From Chlamydoabsidia padenii (taxonomy: Eukaryota; Mucoromycota; Mucoromycetes; Mucorales; Cunninghamellaceae), in assembly GCA_025330725.1 (NCBI GenBank), contig JAIWND010000009.1:682001-746000 (forward strand): DNA of 64,000 nucleotides, read 5' to 3'. Below, piece by piece: positions 47,332 to 59,475 of the stretch (its first letter is position 1; each line of letters starts with the position of its first letter). A model generated the notes under the pieces. It did not search any database. It was given only the letters and a program-made list of their open reading frames with translations, and had not been told where the DNA came from. The translations under genes were made by a program, and so were the position numbers.

Positions 47332-47688
47332 TTGCCTCCATGTCATAAGAAAAAAAAAAGCAGCAAGCCAATGCTCGTACTCGCCCAAACAATCCAATAT
47401 TCAAATCCCGCCTTCTCACATTTAAATACCCATTTGCATGATCGTCTCCCCCCTTCCTTTACATCGAAAGTATGTTGTCTCTGTGACTCTCGGGTTGTTC
47501 ACTCACGGCGACGGGATAGCACCAAACTGAATTCAGGAATCATGGACTGTATCAACTCTGATTGTATTGGAAGAAAAAATGGATTTGCTTCGCGGGGGCG
47601 GAATCGAAATACAGCATTAAACATTTTGAAGAAAGTGATTTACAAATGGCGACCAATATCGATTACTCAGCTTTTACACCATCAATAG
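47332..47688 (+). pseudogene. TnpB/Fanzor-like nuclease remnant (zinc ribbon and mutated RuvC-III)
   Basis: The ORF from 47332 has no ATG-supported start. It carries TSKVCCLCDSRVVH, then MDCINSDCIGRKN, then RGRNRNTALNILKK. The C-x2-C...C-x4-C ribbon followed by x-x-N-x-N-x-A-x-N-I-L matches the end of eukaryotic Fanzor and bacterial TnpB proteins, where the ribbon precedes the third RuvC motif D-x-N-A-x-x-N. Here the catalytic Asp position reads Asn (GRNRNTALNI), so nuclease activity would be lost. The N-terminal and central domains are absent upstream. It lies about 350 bp from the AT-rich repeat copy at 46790-46995. A chance resemblance of this short segment is possible. Confidence 0.5.
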
Positions 47689-48096
47689 TAATAGAACAAA
47701 TTTTATTCCAGTACTTATTCGGTGGCAACAATTCTTGGAAAGAGAATATGGGCCACTACCTTCCACGAGAAGGAAGTATAATGTAGTAATGGTAAGTTGC
47801 ACGAAACACTCATATCCGTATTATCGTTAACTGAACTTTGCATTCGCCGATTAATTACTTCAAATTTAAAGTTACGCCTTGACGTATGAGATCCAAATTA
47901 TGCACCTCCTACAAAGCAAAAGAAGTCTAGTACAGATGATCCCAAAACACCCACATTAAAGACAAGTTAGATAAGATTGGAATGTTAATAAGGTTTTTAT
48001 TTTTGAGTGCCACTTAAAAATACAATATATATACATATAAAGATATACGATTAAATAGCTAGAAGGAATGTATAATATAGATGGGTAAGAGGGGAA
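47689..48096. other. Intergenic, 3' flank of PP4R1-like gene
   Basis: This 408-bp stretch contains an overlapping-frame continuation of the degraded region and then AT-rich 3' UTR of the minus-strand HEAT gene. No further coding signal. Confidence 0.35.
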
Positions 48097-51000
48097 TTAG
48101 ACTAATTGGATCGTAGGTTTGAAAGGTTTTCCGTCTGGTGAGCATGGCGGTGATGGCAGTTTAGTAGGTAGATCACCCATTTGACGATGTTGCTGTTGTT
48201 GCAATCGATAATGATAAAAGGTTTCCAGAGTGATTTGTTGCATTGTAGTAGATCCAATGGTCATCACCCGTCGCTGTGCCGATACAATGTCCATGTAGTA
48301 GCTGATATCCATATCGCTATCTAATTCGAGACACTGAACGGCATCTTTCAATCCTTGATGCTGAATCACTAGTTGTTGCTGTGACCGGATACATAAAGAC
48401 GTCGCTAGAAAAGACAAACATAAAACAAAGGCATAATTAAAGCTAGTAATGAGATTCAATAACTTGACGATCTTGTCAAGTACTTTTTTCCTTCCTTCCC
48501 TTTCTTTCTTACCTTTAGTGTAGAGGGTCGCAAGGCAGCGAGAGACAGCAATACGGACATTAACTACACTATCATGAGCCAGTACAAGTAAAAGATCCAA
48601 CAAATGAGTTACAAAGCCGCGACAGGATAAGCTACTTGACAGTAAGAGGTGCCCAATATTTGCAAATCTATCAAGATACAGATAAATAAATAGTTTAGAT
48701 CGTAAAGTTAGTCGCATAGACTATTTTTATTCGATTTCACTTACAATAGCCGCTGACGATAGCGAGGAGATTCCACCAACAAGTGTAGACCATTGACAAG
48801 TTGATTAAGAGAAGAATCATAACCACTAGTTTCCATCTTTATTAAATCTAACATTGCAGGAAACTAGGTTGGAAATTGTGAATACATATAAATAAAAGGT
48901 CAAGATGAGTAATCATGTTTTTATCACAACAAACCCCATACATACTTACCACTTGAGCAGCAGTGTCCCGAATAACTGCCACCTCGTCTTGACAAGCGCA
49001 CAGTACCAAAGGCAAAACATGTTCAATAAATTGATCCAGAGTACAAAGTGGAGTTATGAGAATCAATTGATTGACCAAGATTTCTCGAAAGGCACGATTT
49101 GTCGCCACACCTTCCCAGATTTCCATCAGCACAGGTAGATAGTCGGATCGATCCTTGTTATGCAAAACCCCCAAAAAGTCAGCCAAATGTTCCATTACCC
49201 CAGATTTGACTTCATCCACATCCATCAGGTAAAGAGCAAATATATGCACCAAGTCGTTTACCGTGCGCACTGGTCCGATAATTTTAGCAATCACATGAAG
49301 AGAATGACCAAAGCTTGATCGGACTTTGACTTGATGATCCTTGGCTAAACGCATGTACTTGTCCCGAAAGAGTGGATCCCATTGTGTGGCACCAGCTGTC
49401 AAGAGTACGGCAGGAAAGTTGTGAGCACAGACCAGAGTACAGTCATCTTCAATAGAGTGATATTGTGTCGGTTGATGATTTGTATGATCACCAAGTGATA
49501 AGAAGAAGTTGATAATCTCTTCAGGTGCCTTTAAACATGTGCCAAAAAAAAAGGGGGGGAGGGGAAAGGTTAGACGATTCCATTTACTTTTTTATATTGT
49601 TTCTTTGACTTACATTTCCATGATGTCCAGTTGTTTCCCAATCAGGTGGTAAAAACTTTGCGATGACTTCTCCAGTGACTTCGCCCAAGGTGAGTCGCAC
49701 AATGGGAGACGAATTCTTCATAAAAGTTTCCACACTATGAATGACCAATCGACATTTTTCTTCATAAGCCAGATTTTCACAAAGAATAGGCAACATCATT
49801 ATGCAGGTGTTTCGGACATGCCAAGTTGGATCATCAACAAACAAGTAGTAAAGAGGAACCTATTAACAAAAGTAAGATTGATTAGTAAATATTCATGTTC
49901 ACAACTTTTCTTTTTTTTTCTTTTTTTTTTCGTTTACCAAGCGACTTGTGACTACAGACGAATCAACACAATGGACAAGATTACCAACAGCAAGAATCGC
50001 CTCCTTTCGTACGTAGAATAATCCATCTTTAGCCAGGTTTTCGATTATAGGTAAGCATTGTCTAGTACAATAGTCTTGTCCCAGATATGACGCCAGCGCC
50101 GATATTAACTAAAAAAGGAAAGGAAAAGATGCATGATTAGTTTGTTGATCACCTCTTTCTTTTTTCTTCTTCTTACCGAAAGACATGCTATTTTTGATAG
50201 ATGCAATTCACCTTGATCAATAGAAGGATTATCATCATAAATGGATATTGTTGATGTTGCTGAAATAAAGGTGCGTTGTTGTATATTTCGTCTTTTCCAT
50301 CCTTGAGCAAGAGCATACAATTCCATAATCACACCTTGTAAGATTTCTTGATCCAGTAAACCAAATCCATCCTGGTAGAGTCCATCCATTGCACCAGACA
50401 CCAGCGCTTTAGTAATAGCAACCATGCCATGTTGACAAAGAGAAGAAACCATTGTATTTTGATCCAATAAGAGTTCAATCAGAGCATATGAAAATGTTCG
50501 GGAGGGTATCGTTGGTCTACAGGTGGGAGTGGAATTTGGTGATGATAATAATACTAATCCAACAGGTGATGAAGATGATATCGAGAATGGTGATGATGGT
50601 GTTACGTAGGATCCATGTGGTTGTTCTTGTTCTTGTTGCTTTATATGTTCTGTTGATGGTAGATCGGTAGTAAAAGAGACATGTTGGAAATAGTACAGTA
50701 TAATACCACCAATGCTATTGGCCAGTGCTTCGCGTACATTAGGATCAGTATCACCGGATACCTTGAGGAACATAGGCAAGACGTATTGAACGGCATCCTG
50801 CACATTATCCAGGGATTCCAAGGTCGGAAGCAATTCAGATGCAACCATTATTCTATACAAAGTGAGTTAATTTCCTTTTAATTGCTTTATGGTTTATTTT
50901 ACCTACCGATGTTGTATACGGCTGCTATTGTTAAACATTTGTAGTTTCTCCAATTTAGTCATAGATAGTTCAGGTTCATAAAGATCGTTTAGGTCCCAAG

Positions 51001-51386
51001 AGTCTACAACATACAATTACAAAGTAGTTGGTAAATCACAGTAGTAATATCATTCCCCTCTTCATCCCTTTCTACTTTTACTTACCTTGAAGTGATGATT
51101 GCAGGTCCTCGTTCATCCAGTCCATTGGGTCCTCGTCATTGTCGACTATACTTTCAAAATCCGTTGTTATTGATTCACCGTGAAGTGTGCTGTCTTGCTG
51201 AATGACGTCTTCATGGAAAGATATCACTAGATTTCGAGATTCGTCAAGGAAGACGTCGTTCCATTCCTGAGACTGATCACCCAGTGTGCCGCTGGTTGGT
51301 TCAAGTGTTGAGTCTATACAAATTAAGAAAATAAGAAAAAGTGAGTATCCAGTCAAGTAAAGTTGTTTCAATTTCATACCTAGCAT
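48097..51386 (-). CDS. HEAT-repeat protein, PP4R1-like regulatory subunit of protein phosphatase 4
   Basis: Ten exons, 51380-51386 (7 nt), 51086-51313, 50907-51003, 50177-50852, 49938-50108, 49614-49859, 48950-49528, 48745-48863, 48513-48667 and 48097-48404, sum to 861 residues. The body is a HEAT-repeat solenoid: DAVQYVLPMFLKVSGDTDPN, VREALANSIGGIIL, DYCTRQCLPIIENLAKDGLF, YVRKEAILAVGNLV, DPTWHVRNTCIMMLPILCEN and VRSSFGHSLHVIAKIIGP. The N-terminus is acidic (DNDEDPMDWMNED), as is common for PPP4R1-type scaffolds. These proteins bind the phosphatase catalytic subunit and direct it to substrates. PP2A A-subunits are shorter and more regular, so PP4R1 is preferred. The 7-nt first coding exon (ATGCTAG) is plausible but needs transcript support. 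Confidence 0.8.
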
Positions 51387-52014
51387 ATAGAGAGACAAAT
51401 GAGTAGTTGAATTGTGTTATACTATTTGAATAAGTATACAAAAGTATCTGATGAGCAAAAACACAGGTATAGAATGAATGGTAAAAGGGAAAGAGAAGGA
51501 AGAAAAAAAAAAAAAGTAACTGAAAATGCACGGTTATAAATCATTTGACCTCCGACAATTTCAAAGCCCACCAGTTCCATTCCCTACGTTTTTATCAAGG
51601 TACCTATGCTCCACACTATTTTTCATATAACCCAAGATCGACCGAGATTTCATGGTAACCACAAAGCATCACCAAGACCCTATTTTTATTATATAGAAGA
51701 ATGATCATTCCAAACAATAACACAGACAATCAGTGTGTGAGACCCTAACCATCTATTTCGTACCACATGCATCAATGTTTTCCTGTTGATTCCAAAAAGA
51801 CAAAGAGAGAGTGAGAGAATGAATGAGACTGTATGTTTTCCCTTTTTTTTTTTTTATTGATTGTAGCTGTACATATAATGATGATAAAAAAAGATAAGAT
51901 GTATAAAAACAGGTAATATTAATAACTAACTAAAACCTATTTTTATGTCAAATAATGGTGTATGAGAGGGAAGAGAGAGAGAGAGAGAGGAGGAGGAGGG
52001 GGGAGGGGGATAAT
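51387..52014. other. Intergenic: PP4R1-like promoter and EF-Tu 3' flank
   Basis: This 628-bp stretch holds a (GA)n/(GAG)n purine tract at 51970-52010 and a T-run near 51842-51855. A weak motif-like sequence (ACCGAGATTTCATGG near 51631) is not close to consensus. No coding signal. Confidence 0.4.
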
Positions 52015-53731
52015 CTAATCTTGGACCTTGGTGACCACACCGGTACCAACAGTCTTACCACCTTCACGGATAGTGAAACGTTGACCTTCTTCAAGAGCAA
52101 CATCGTGGACCAATTCACATTGCATTTCAACATTGTCACCGGGCATGATAAGCTTATCTTCAGGGTCTTCGGTTCCTTCGGGGTGAGTCAAGCTGACAGT
52201 AACATCAGTGGTACGCACAAACATTTGAGGACGGTAGTTGTTAACAAAAGGAGTGTGTCGGCCACCTTCATCCTTGGTCAAGATATAGAGTTGAGCCATG
52301 AATTTCTTGTGAGATTTGACAGAACCAGGGGCACACATGACTTGACCACGACGGATTTGTTCACGCTTGATACCACGCAACAAGGCACCCATGTTATCAC
52401 CAGCTTCACCACGATCCAATTCCTTGCGGAACATTTCCACACCAGTCAAAGTGGTCTTGATAGTAGGGCCCATACCGACAATTTCGACTTCAGATCCCTT
52501 GGTGATGAAACCACGTTCAACACGACCAGTAGCAACAGTACCACGACCAGAGATAGAGAAGACATCTACAAGGTTATAAAAGCAAAAGATTTAAGATTCC
52601 ATATGTATTTACCCATCCATTCCTATTTATCTATCACCTACCTTCAATGGGCATCAAGAAAGGCTTGTCGAGATCACGGACAGGGTTGGGGATATGAGAA
52701 TCCACAGCAGCCATCAATTCCATAATAGCATTTTCACCAATTTCGGGGTCACGACCTTCGAGAGCGGCCAAAGCGGAACCCTTGATGATAGGAGTAGCTT
52801 CACCATCATAACCATATTCAGAGAGAAGATCGCGCATTTCCATTTCCACGAGTTCCAACATTTCTTCATCATCCACAGCATCGACCTTGTTGATGAATAC
52901 CACCAAGTTTTGCACACCAACTTGACGAGACAACAACAAGTGTTCACGAGTTTGAGGCATTTGACCATCGGTAGCAGAGACGACAATGATAGCGCCATCC
53001 ATTTGAGCAGCACCAGTAATCATGTTCTTGATGTAATCGGCGTGACCGGGACAATCCACGTGAGCGTAATGGCGGTTATCGGTTTCGTATTCGACGTGGG
53101 CAGTGGAGATGGTGATACCACGAGCCTTTTCTTCAGGAGCCTTGTCGATTTGGTTGTAGTCCATGAATTCGGCACCACCTTTAGTGGCCAAGGTCTTGGT
53201 GATGGCTGCAGTCAAAGTGGTCTTACCGTGATCGACGTGACCAATGGTACCAATGTTGACATGAGGTTTACCACGGCTGAACTTGCCACCAGCTTCACTA
53301 GCAAAAGTACGACGACCTATTCAAAAATATAGAGTTGGTTAGCCCTTTCTCAATCCATCCGTCTTTTTAAATCCTACTTACCAAAGTTCAAGAAGCGAGA
53401 AGGAGCAGAGGAGACATAAGCTTGCTTGACCAAGTTGGAGGTCTAAAGGATGAATTAAAAACACAATGAGTACAACATAGTCCACTAATCTTCAAACATA
53501 ACATCCTACTTACGAATTGGTTACCGTGGGTCAAAGCAGTGCGAGCAGACACAAAGGCTATATTCAAAAAAGAGTTTGACAGGTCAGATCAGATCCTTTT
53601 TCATACGTAGTAACAATTTTTTTTTTAAAAACATTACCTGATCTAGAAGACACAGTAGAGGCGCAACGACGAGAAGCGATACGTGTAGCAGGGAGGATAG
53701 CTTTGTTGGTGGCAGTCTTCAACGCAAACAT
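52015..53731 (-). CDS. TUF1: Mitochondrial translation elongation factor Tu
   Basis: Exons 53638-53731, 53514-53557, 53382-53442, 52642-53316 and 52015-52565 give 474 residues. The first 50 or so residues are rich in Ala/Ser/Arg/Thr without acidic residues ([20 protein letters not shown]), a typical mitochondrial presequence. The GTPase follows with [14 protein letters not shown] (P-loop), [15 protein letters not shown] (switch I), [17 protein letters not shown] and GSAL. Domain 2 ([11 protein letters not shown]) and domain 3 ([29 protein letters not shown]) are complete. It delivers aminoacyl-tRNA to mitochondrial ribosomes. The coding sequence is bacterial-like in protein but interrupted by four introns, three of them in the presequence-encoding part. 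Confidence 0.97.
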
Positions 53732-54244
53732 AGTAAAATGGATAATTTCAAAGTGTCAAAAAGAAGGAAAGAAAGAAGAAAGGAAAAAAAAAAAAAAAAA
53801 AAAAAAGGAACGAGGGATTTAAAAAAAATTTGAACCAGGGTTGGGACAGTCACCGCTTCTCGACCCGACCATTAGAATAATCGGGATTTAAAAATCCAAG
53901 TGTATCCCACGCCTTTTATTTTCTTTGTATAGATTCATACAACAGAAAAACATGATTAATTTCATTTTATAAACAAGTGATTAACTTTTGTTCATTGTAA
54001 TAGAGTTAAGTTACTTGATTTAATGCCAATCGCTCTTTTTGTAAACATCGATTTTCACACCCCGCGATTCATGCAAAAACTCAGATCAGACCCCTAGGCC
54101 CCCCCCTTTTTTTTTTTACAATATCCATCATTAGTATCAATAGATTAAACAAAACACTGAATTGATCTTTATTATAAAACACAAGCATTTCAAAAGCAAA
54201 TAAACAAACTAAATAACTATAGTATAAAGAGTAGAGGGATTAAA
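53732..54244. promoter_or_regulatory. EF-Tu promoter and TPP2 3' flank
   Basis: This 513-bp stretch carries TCGGGATTTAAAA at 53881-53893, about 150 bp upstream of the TUF1 start, and a CCCGCGATTCATGC sequence near 54060 that only partly matches the motif. A 24-bp A-run lies near 53787. Confidence 0.5.
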
Positions 54245-57200
54245 CTAGAGGGGAGCTAAACCACCAGGGGGAGAGCGGATGAGTTTCCACTTGGCATCAT
54301 AATCAGCCCAGAGAGACCATTTTAAATCCTTTTCATAAATATCAGAGCGAAGAGACCAAATAGTTTTCAAGTCCTTGGCTGTATCCAAAGTTACGGCCGT
54401 ACCATCAATGTACTTTTTGATCGCCTTGAGAGCCAGACCATATCGACCCGCGTGACGTTCCCGCTTCACTTGCACCAATACCGAGCCAAGATCAGTAGAA
54501 GCATCATCATCCTTTGTCCAAATCGCCAAACGATTCACCTGTTTTTCAATTTCTTGTTCACTGTCAGGTAAAGAAGCAGCGAGGGCAGCCACACGATGTT
54601 CGAGGGCTTTGACCAGTTGTTGTTTCTTCTTGTCGTTGGCCTTGCGGATTTGTTGAGCGGCATCTGATTCAGTGCCAGAAGGTTTAGGACGCATGTAGAA
54701 TTGTAACAGTTCCGTTTCGTTGATTTGAGAGAGCACCTTGTCCGATAGCACCAATAGTTCATCCTTTTGAGCCTTGGTGAATTCAGACTTGCCCGTCAAT
54801 ACGTCGGTTTGGTTAGCACCATTCAGAGTCCAGACAGAATCCATCTTGTAGTTCAAAAGGGCAATGTCATTAGCATCTTCAGATTCCAATCGAGCAAGCA
54901 AAGTATCATAAGCAGAGGTCTTTTTATCCAATTTCTTGAGAGCACCGATTTGCAATTCCTTGATAGAGTCTGACAATTCTTGACCAATGATTTCATCAGA
55001 TTTCTTGCCAGAAGAGGAAGAAGATTTTGATTCAGCAGGAGAAGGAGGAATCACATACAAGGCCTTGTACTTGCCACCATCGACAGACTTGGATTGGAAG
55101 GATAAGGTACCAACAAGAGCATCGCCAGGTTTAGCAGTTGATGGTAACCAGGAAGAACCATTGGGTGCAGCAATATAAAGAGCCTTTTGATTGTTGCGTT
55201 CCAAAATGTGTTTGCCGGCACAAGTGGATTTATCAGAAGTAAAGGCATCACCGATTCTGCGATGAGTGTTGAAGGACACGGTCTTGCTGACGTTGAAGTC
55301 GAGTTCACAGATTGTTGACTTGAGTTTTTCAAGGACACCATGGGCTTCGGTCAACAATTGAAGTTGGATCATATAATCACCCTTGGCTTCCAACTTGAGT
55401 TTGTGTCTGTATACATCCAGATGACCGACAACCTTGTAATTAGCATCATACACTACAATTCCATAAAAACAAAAAGCCATTAGATGCTATACCTTATATA
55501 TATACAAAGTGTTTGCTATTACTTACCAATACCAAACACACCAGCCAAATAATGTTCATAGAGCTGATCCATCACAGAGGGAAAGTAGGGGGTTACCGTC
55601 GTGTTTGCTTCTGCTTTGAATTTGTAGGTGAGCACCAACTCATATAATGTCTTGGTGTTGGGTAAAGTATTGCGATCCACATGTAAAGGAGCAATGACTG
55701 CGTTTGTAGGACGAGTGTATTTGCGTAAGGTGTCTATTCATGCAAAATGTATCAAGGCATTAGTCCAATTTCTCCAGTAATTTACACTTTTAGATCAACT
55801 TACCGAAAGAAACCTTGACATCCATAGAGGTTTCTCGGCGAATGGGAGCAGCAATATCCAATCGAGTGACTTCGGGATCCAATTTGACAAGACCATTACC
55901 AATAGCGAGGTTGCCAGCAAGTTGCACACCATGGAATTCCAAGTTGAGCTCTACAGAGTGTTTTCCAAGTCCTGACCAGAATTGAGCAAGCGCAACCTAT
56001 ATTCCATAAATTCAATCAGCACCCAATTATGCATGCACATCACCCCCCTTTTTTCGTCTTTTTTTTTTTTTTTTTTTTCTTTTACCTCCAAGTTAAGACC
56101 ACCACGGACAGCGAATCGTTTCACAATCACTTCATCTTCAGTCTTAGGATCACCAAAGGAGCCAGCGCCGAGTAAGAAAGTGTAAGTTTGCTTATCCTTT
56201 TGGCTTTTGTTAGGTACCAATTGAAGCAAATGAAGCATAAAGCGAGCAGGACTAGTACCAGAAGGAGCCTTGGCACGAATAGTCAGTTCACAATCAGTAG
56301 CGCCTTGAGGGACATGAACAAAGCGTCGGATGATATCACCAGGACCATATTCCACTCGTTGATAAGAAAGAGATCCATTCTTCGTTTCAGTAGGCTTGAC
56401 AACAGACACAGGTACACGGAAGAGAGGTCCACGGTCAGGATGGGCAGTATCGTAGCCAAGAATTTCACCATAATGGAATTCGCTTTCAGCAAGCACAGTA
56501 GGATCCACCTTGATTTGGAATGCATTGCCTATTATTAAAAAAAAAAAAAAAAAAAAAAATGTGTGTAAGATTACTTTTTCTTTGCAAGTTGTTCTTTTTA
56601 ATTTACCTCCAGAATGAATATACAAAAAGTCAGGAGTAGTAATCCAAGATTGAGTTGAGATCAAGGCCACGCGAGCATCGTAATCAAACTTGGCACGGTT
56701 GTATTGAGGGTTTTCGAGATCCTTTTCGCCCATGAATGTAGGAATGATATGAGTTGTAAGGTATTGCACTTGATTGGTTTCGTCGAATTCACGCAAGTAA
56801 ACACCACGTTGTGGGCCGCGTTTGTTCACAGCCACCTATGTTATATAAAGTTGATGAGTAAAACAATCTTCCTAATGTCCCCCTCCTCCTCCGGCACCGC
56901 CACTTACTTCAAACAAGATATCCAAGTCCTTGTGTTCTTTGTAAGATTCGAGATATTCCCAAGCTTTGTCAACTTGAATAAAACCAACACCAAGAGGATC
57001 TTCAACAGATTTCCCAGTTTGCACAACAGCGTTCTTCAATCGGTAAGGAGTGTAATCCAATTTTTCAGCTTTCAGAGCAGACACCAACAAAGCAATACAA
57101 CCACAAGCATTTGGGCTATCAAAGATATATATATATATATATAAAAGAAAGAGAGTGAGTCCTGACATTTTCATATACAAATAGATCAGTGGCCCTTTTT

Positions 57201-59202
57201 TATTTTCATATGTATCTTTACCTTGACATACTAGTACCGTTCTTTAAATCCAACTTGTTCAATCCATAAACAGGCACACTTGTGATAGCACTACCAGGGG
57301 CATAGATATCCACACCTCGATAACCATCAGTAGAAGGACCACGAGAGGACCAAGTATAAGGACGTTCAGCCACCGATTCCAACAAAGCATATTCAGCTTG
57401 CATTTGAGCATGTTTGACATAGGCACCTACAGTAATAAAGCTGGCATGCATACCAGCGGGAGCACCGATCGAGCTATAACAAGGACCATCGTTACCAGCA
57501 CTGGTGACAAAGATACAGCCAGACTTGCCAACAGCTTCTTCAGCCAATAACTTGATAAAGTGACCATCCACAGGAGAGCTACTTGATTCACCGAATGACA
57601 TGTTAGCCAAATCAACTTGATTAAGAGCCAAATGTGCAGCAGCACGAGTCAATCCAGGGCCAGTTTCCATTGAATCAAGACGAGCATCACCAATACGAAG
57701 AGAGACAATTTGTGCACCAGGCGCGACACCATTCAATGTGGGATCATCAGGGAAGTTGGCAGCAGTAATTCCAGCAACGTGAGTTCCGTGACTACCGGAG
57801 AGAGTAACAATGCTACAATCAAATAAAATGATGAATTTCTTATCATGGATTTCCTTGTGGCACCCTTACCTTAAAATATTTCCATCTTCATAAATGTTGA
57901 CAGAAAAGTTGAGCAGATCTTCTTCACCAAAAGTATGATACTTGAGCTCCTTCCTATAGTCCGCTAAAGCAGGTTGACCTAAAAAAAAAGTTTACCCAAT
58001 ATAGCCATTAGTACTCCAAATAGTAAAATTTTCCTTGTTTTGTTAACAAAATGCGGTACGACCCCGGAGCGGGGATATCTCCGCACAATAATATAAGCAA
58101 TTTTTACCTCTTAAGTCGCCAGATTCCTTGACATCAATCACCGCCCGCCAATCTTGACCATCAAAGAAGAGGACACAATCCAAAAGAATACCAGGATCTT
58201 CGTAGCTTTCCATCAAAGATTTCAGTTGATCCACCTTTGCTTCCAAGTCATCTCGTTGTTGTAAAAGTTCCTGTTCAGTCACGTTTGTATTCTTCTTGTT
58301 GAATTCGGCCAACAGAGTTTGTGCTTCCCCAATTAAATGAGCTTGCTTGACTTCAAAGTTTTGTTGACGTTCCTATTATATGAGTTGTAAGAGTTATTAA
58401 GGGTGATTGAAAGAGGTTTCTTTTTTTTTTTTTTTTCCTCTCTCTCTCTTTACCGATTTCAATCTAGAGACCAATTCGGATGGGAATAATTCATAGGCGC
58501 GTTTCAAACCAATACGATAATCACCAGAAGGGTTTTTCCAGGAAGGATCCACAATCAAGGTACGACCACTTCGACCTTCAATCACAGAGACTTGTTCGCC
58601 ATTGATTTCCTTGTTTATAGCTTGGACAACAGTAGATGTATCAACATCACCTATAAAAAAAACAGCCCCCCCCCCAAAAAAAAGTGTCAGTCTTGATAAA
58701 AAGTTCCCATTCTCCCCTCTCCCCTCGGTGATTCCCCTATTTACCTCCACCAGTACAATCCACCAAATCCACAATCTTGGGTTTTCCATCCGTGGTCACC
58801 TATAAAAGAGTAAATTGAGGCGTATGAGCATCAAAGTTCCTGGCCTACCCATTACTTTTCGCGCCTATCTTACCTGCATACCTATACATATAAAAAAGAA
58901 AAACAAACCCATTAGTCACTGTGTTCTTCGCTCATACTTTATGGATTACTTACCAGCCGCACCAGGATCCACACCTATGTTAAAATTAATACAAAAGAAG
59001 ATAGTCAGTAAAGAGGTCCACCTTTAGAAAAAAAAAGGGGGTGGGAGGTTATTATGGTCTTACCGGTGTCAAGAATGGCAATGACAGTATTTCTACCATC
59101 GTGCGAGGGGAACTTTTTAAGGAAGCTAGCAGCTTGAGTATCTTGCTTAGGCATCAAGCCATGGGCAGGATATTCATTAATGGGTTTAGATAAAGAAGAC
59201 AT
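54245..59202 (-). CDS. TPP2: Tripeptidyl-peptidase II (giant cytosolic subtilisin-like protease)
   Basis: Fourteen exons sum to 1290 residues: 59064-59202, 58954-58974, 58874-58881 (8 nt), 58745-58799, 58454-58650, 58108-58372, 57870-57978, 57222-57812, 56908-57115, 56607-56835, 56086-56528, 55804-55996, 55527-55733 and 54245-55452. The subtilase triad is present: [16 protein letters not shown] (Asp45), [11 protein letters not shown] (His near 273) and NGTSMSSPNA (Ser near 459). The long spacer between Asp and His is the TPP2-specific insertion. The C-terminal half has the family's beta and helical domains ([42 protein letters not shown]). TPP2 assembles into megadalton spindles and trims peptides released by the proteasome. 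Active-site residues look intact, and the length matches the family. Confidence 0.95.
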
Positions 59203-59475
59203 GGTAAGAATGTTTTCAAAAGAGAAGAAGAGGCAAAAAAAAAGGGCCACGTCTTCTTATTTGCAGATTTCAACATCCGCGGGGTTTCAAAAAGTAAATC
59301 TATTTCCGGTCATCCGGTAATACAAGGACAAGTAAAAAAAAAAAAAAGTTAAACGAGATCAATTCTTTATTCATATGTTCATTTGGGGTAAGATAATAAT
59401 AAAAATAAAAAATAAAAGTAGCAAAAGACAATAGAATGAGATCAATATACTAGTACTAAAGTATGTTACTAATAA
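59203..59475. promoter_or_regulatory. TPP2 promoter
   Basis: The variant motif GCGGGGTTTCAAA (59279-59291) lies about 77 bp upstream of the TPP2 start, in a 273-bp gap also carrying the 3' UTR of the next minus-strand gene. Confidence 0.5.

Noticed and set aside
52694..53332. Long open frame on the + strand (212 codons)
   Set aside because: It is antisense to the EF-Tu exon 52642-53316 and reflects the codon use of a highly expressed gene; the minus-strand protein is unmistakable.
52015..53731. Bacterial contamination or recent transfer of an EF-Tu gene
   Set aside because: The gene has four spliceosomal introns and a mitochondrial presequence; it is the nuclear gene for the organellar factor.
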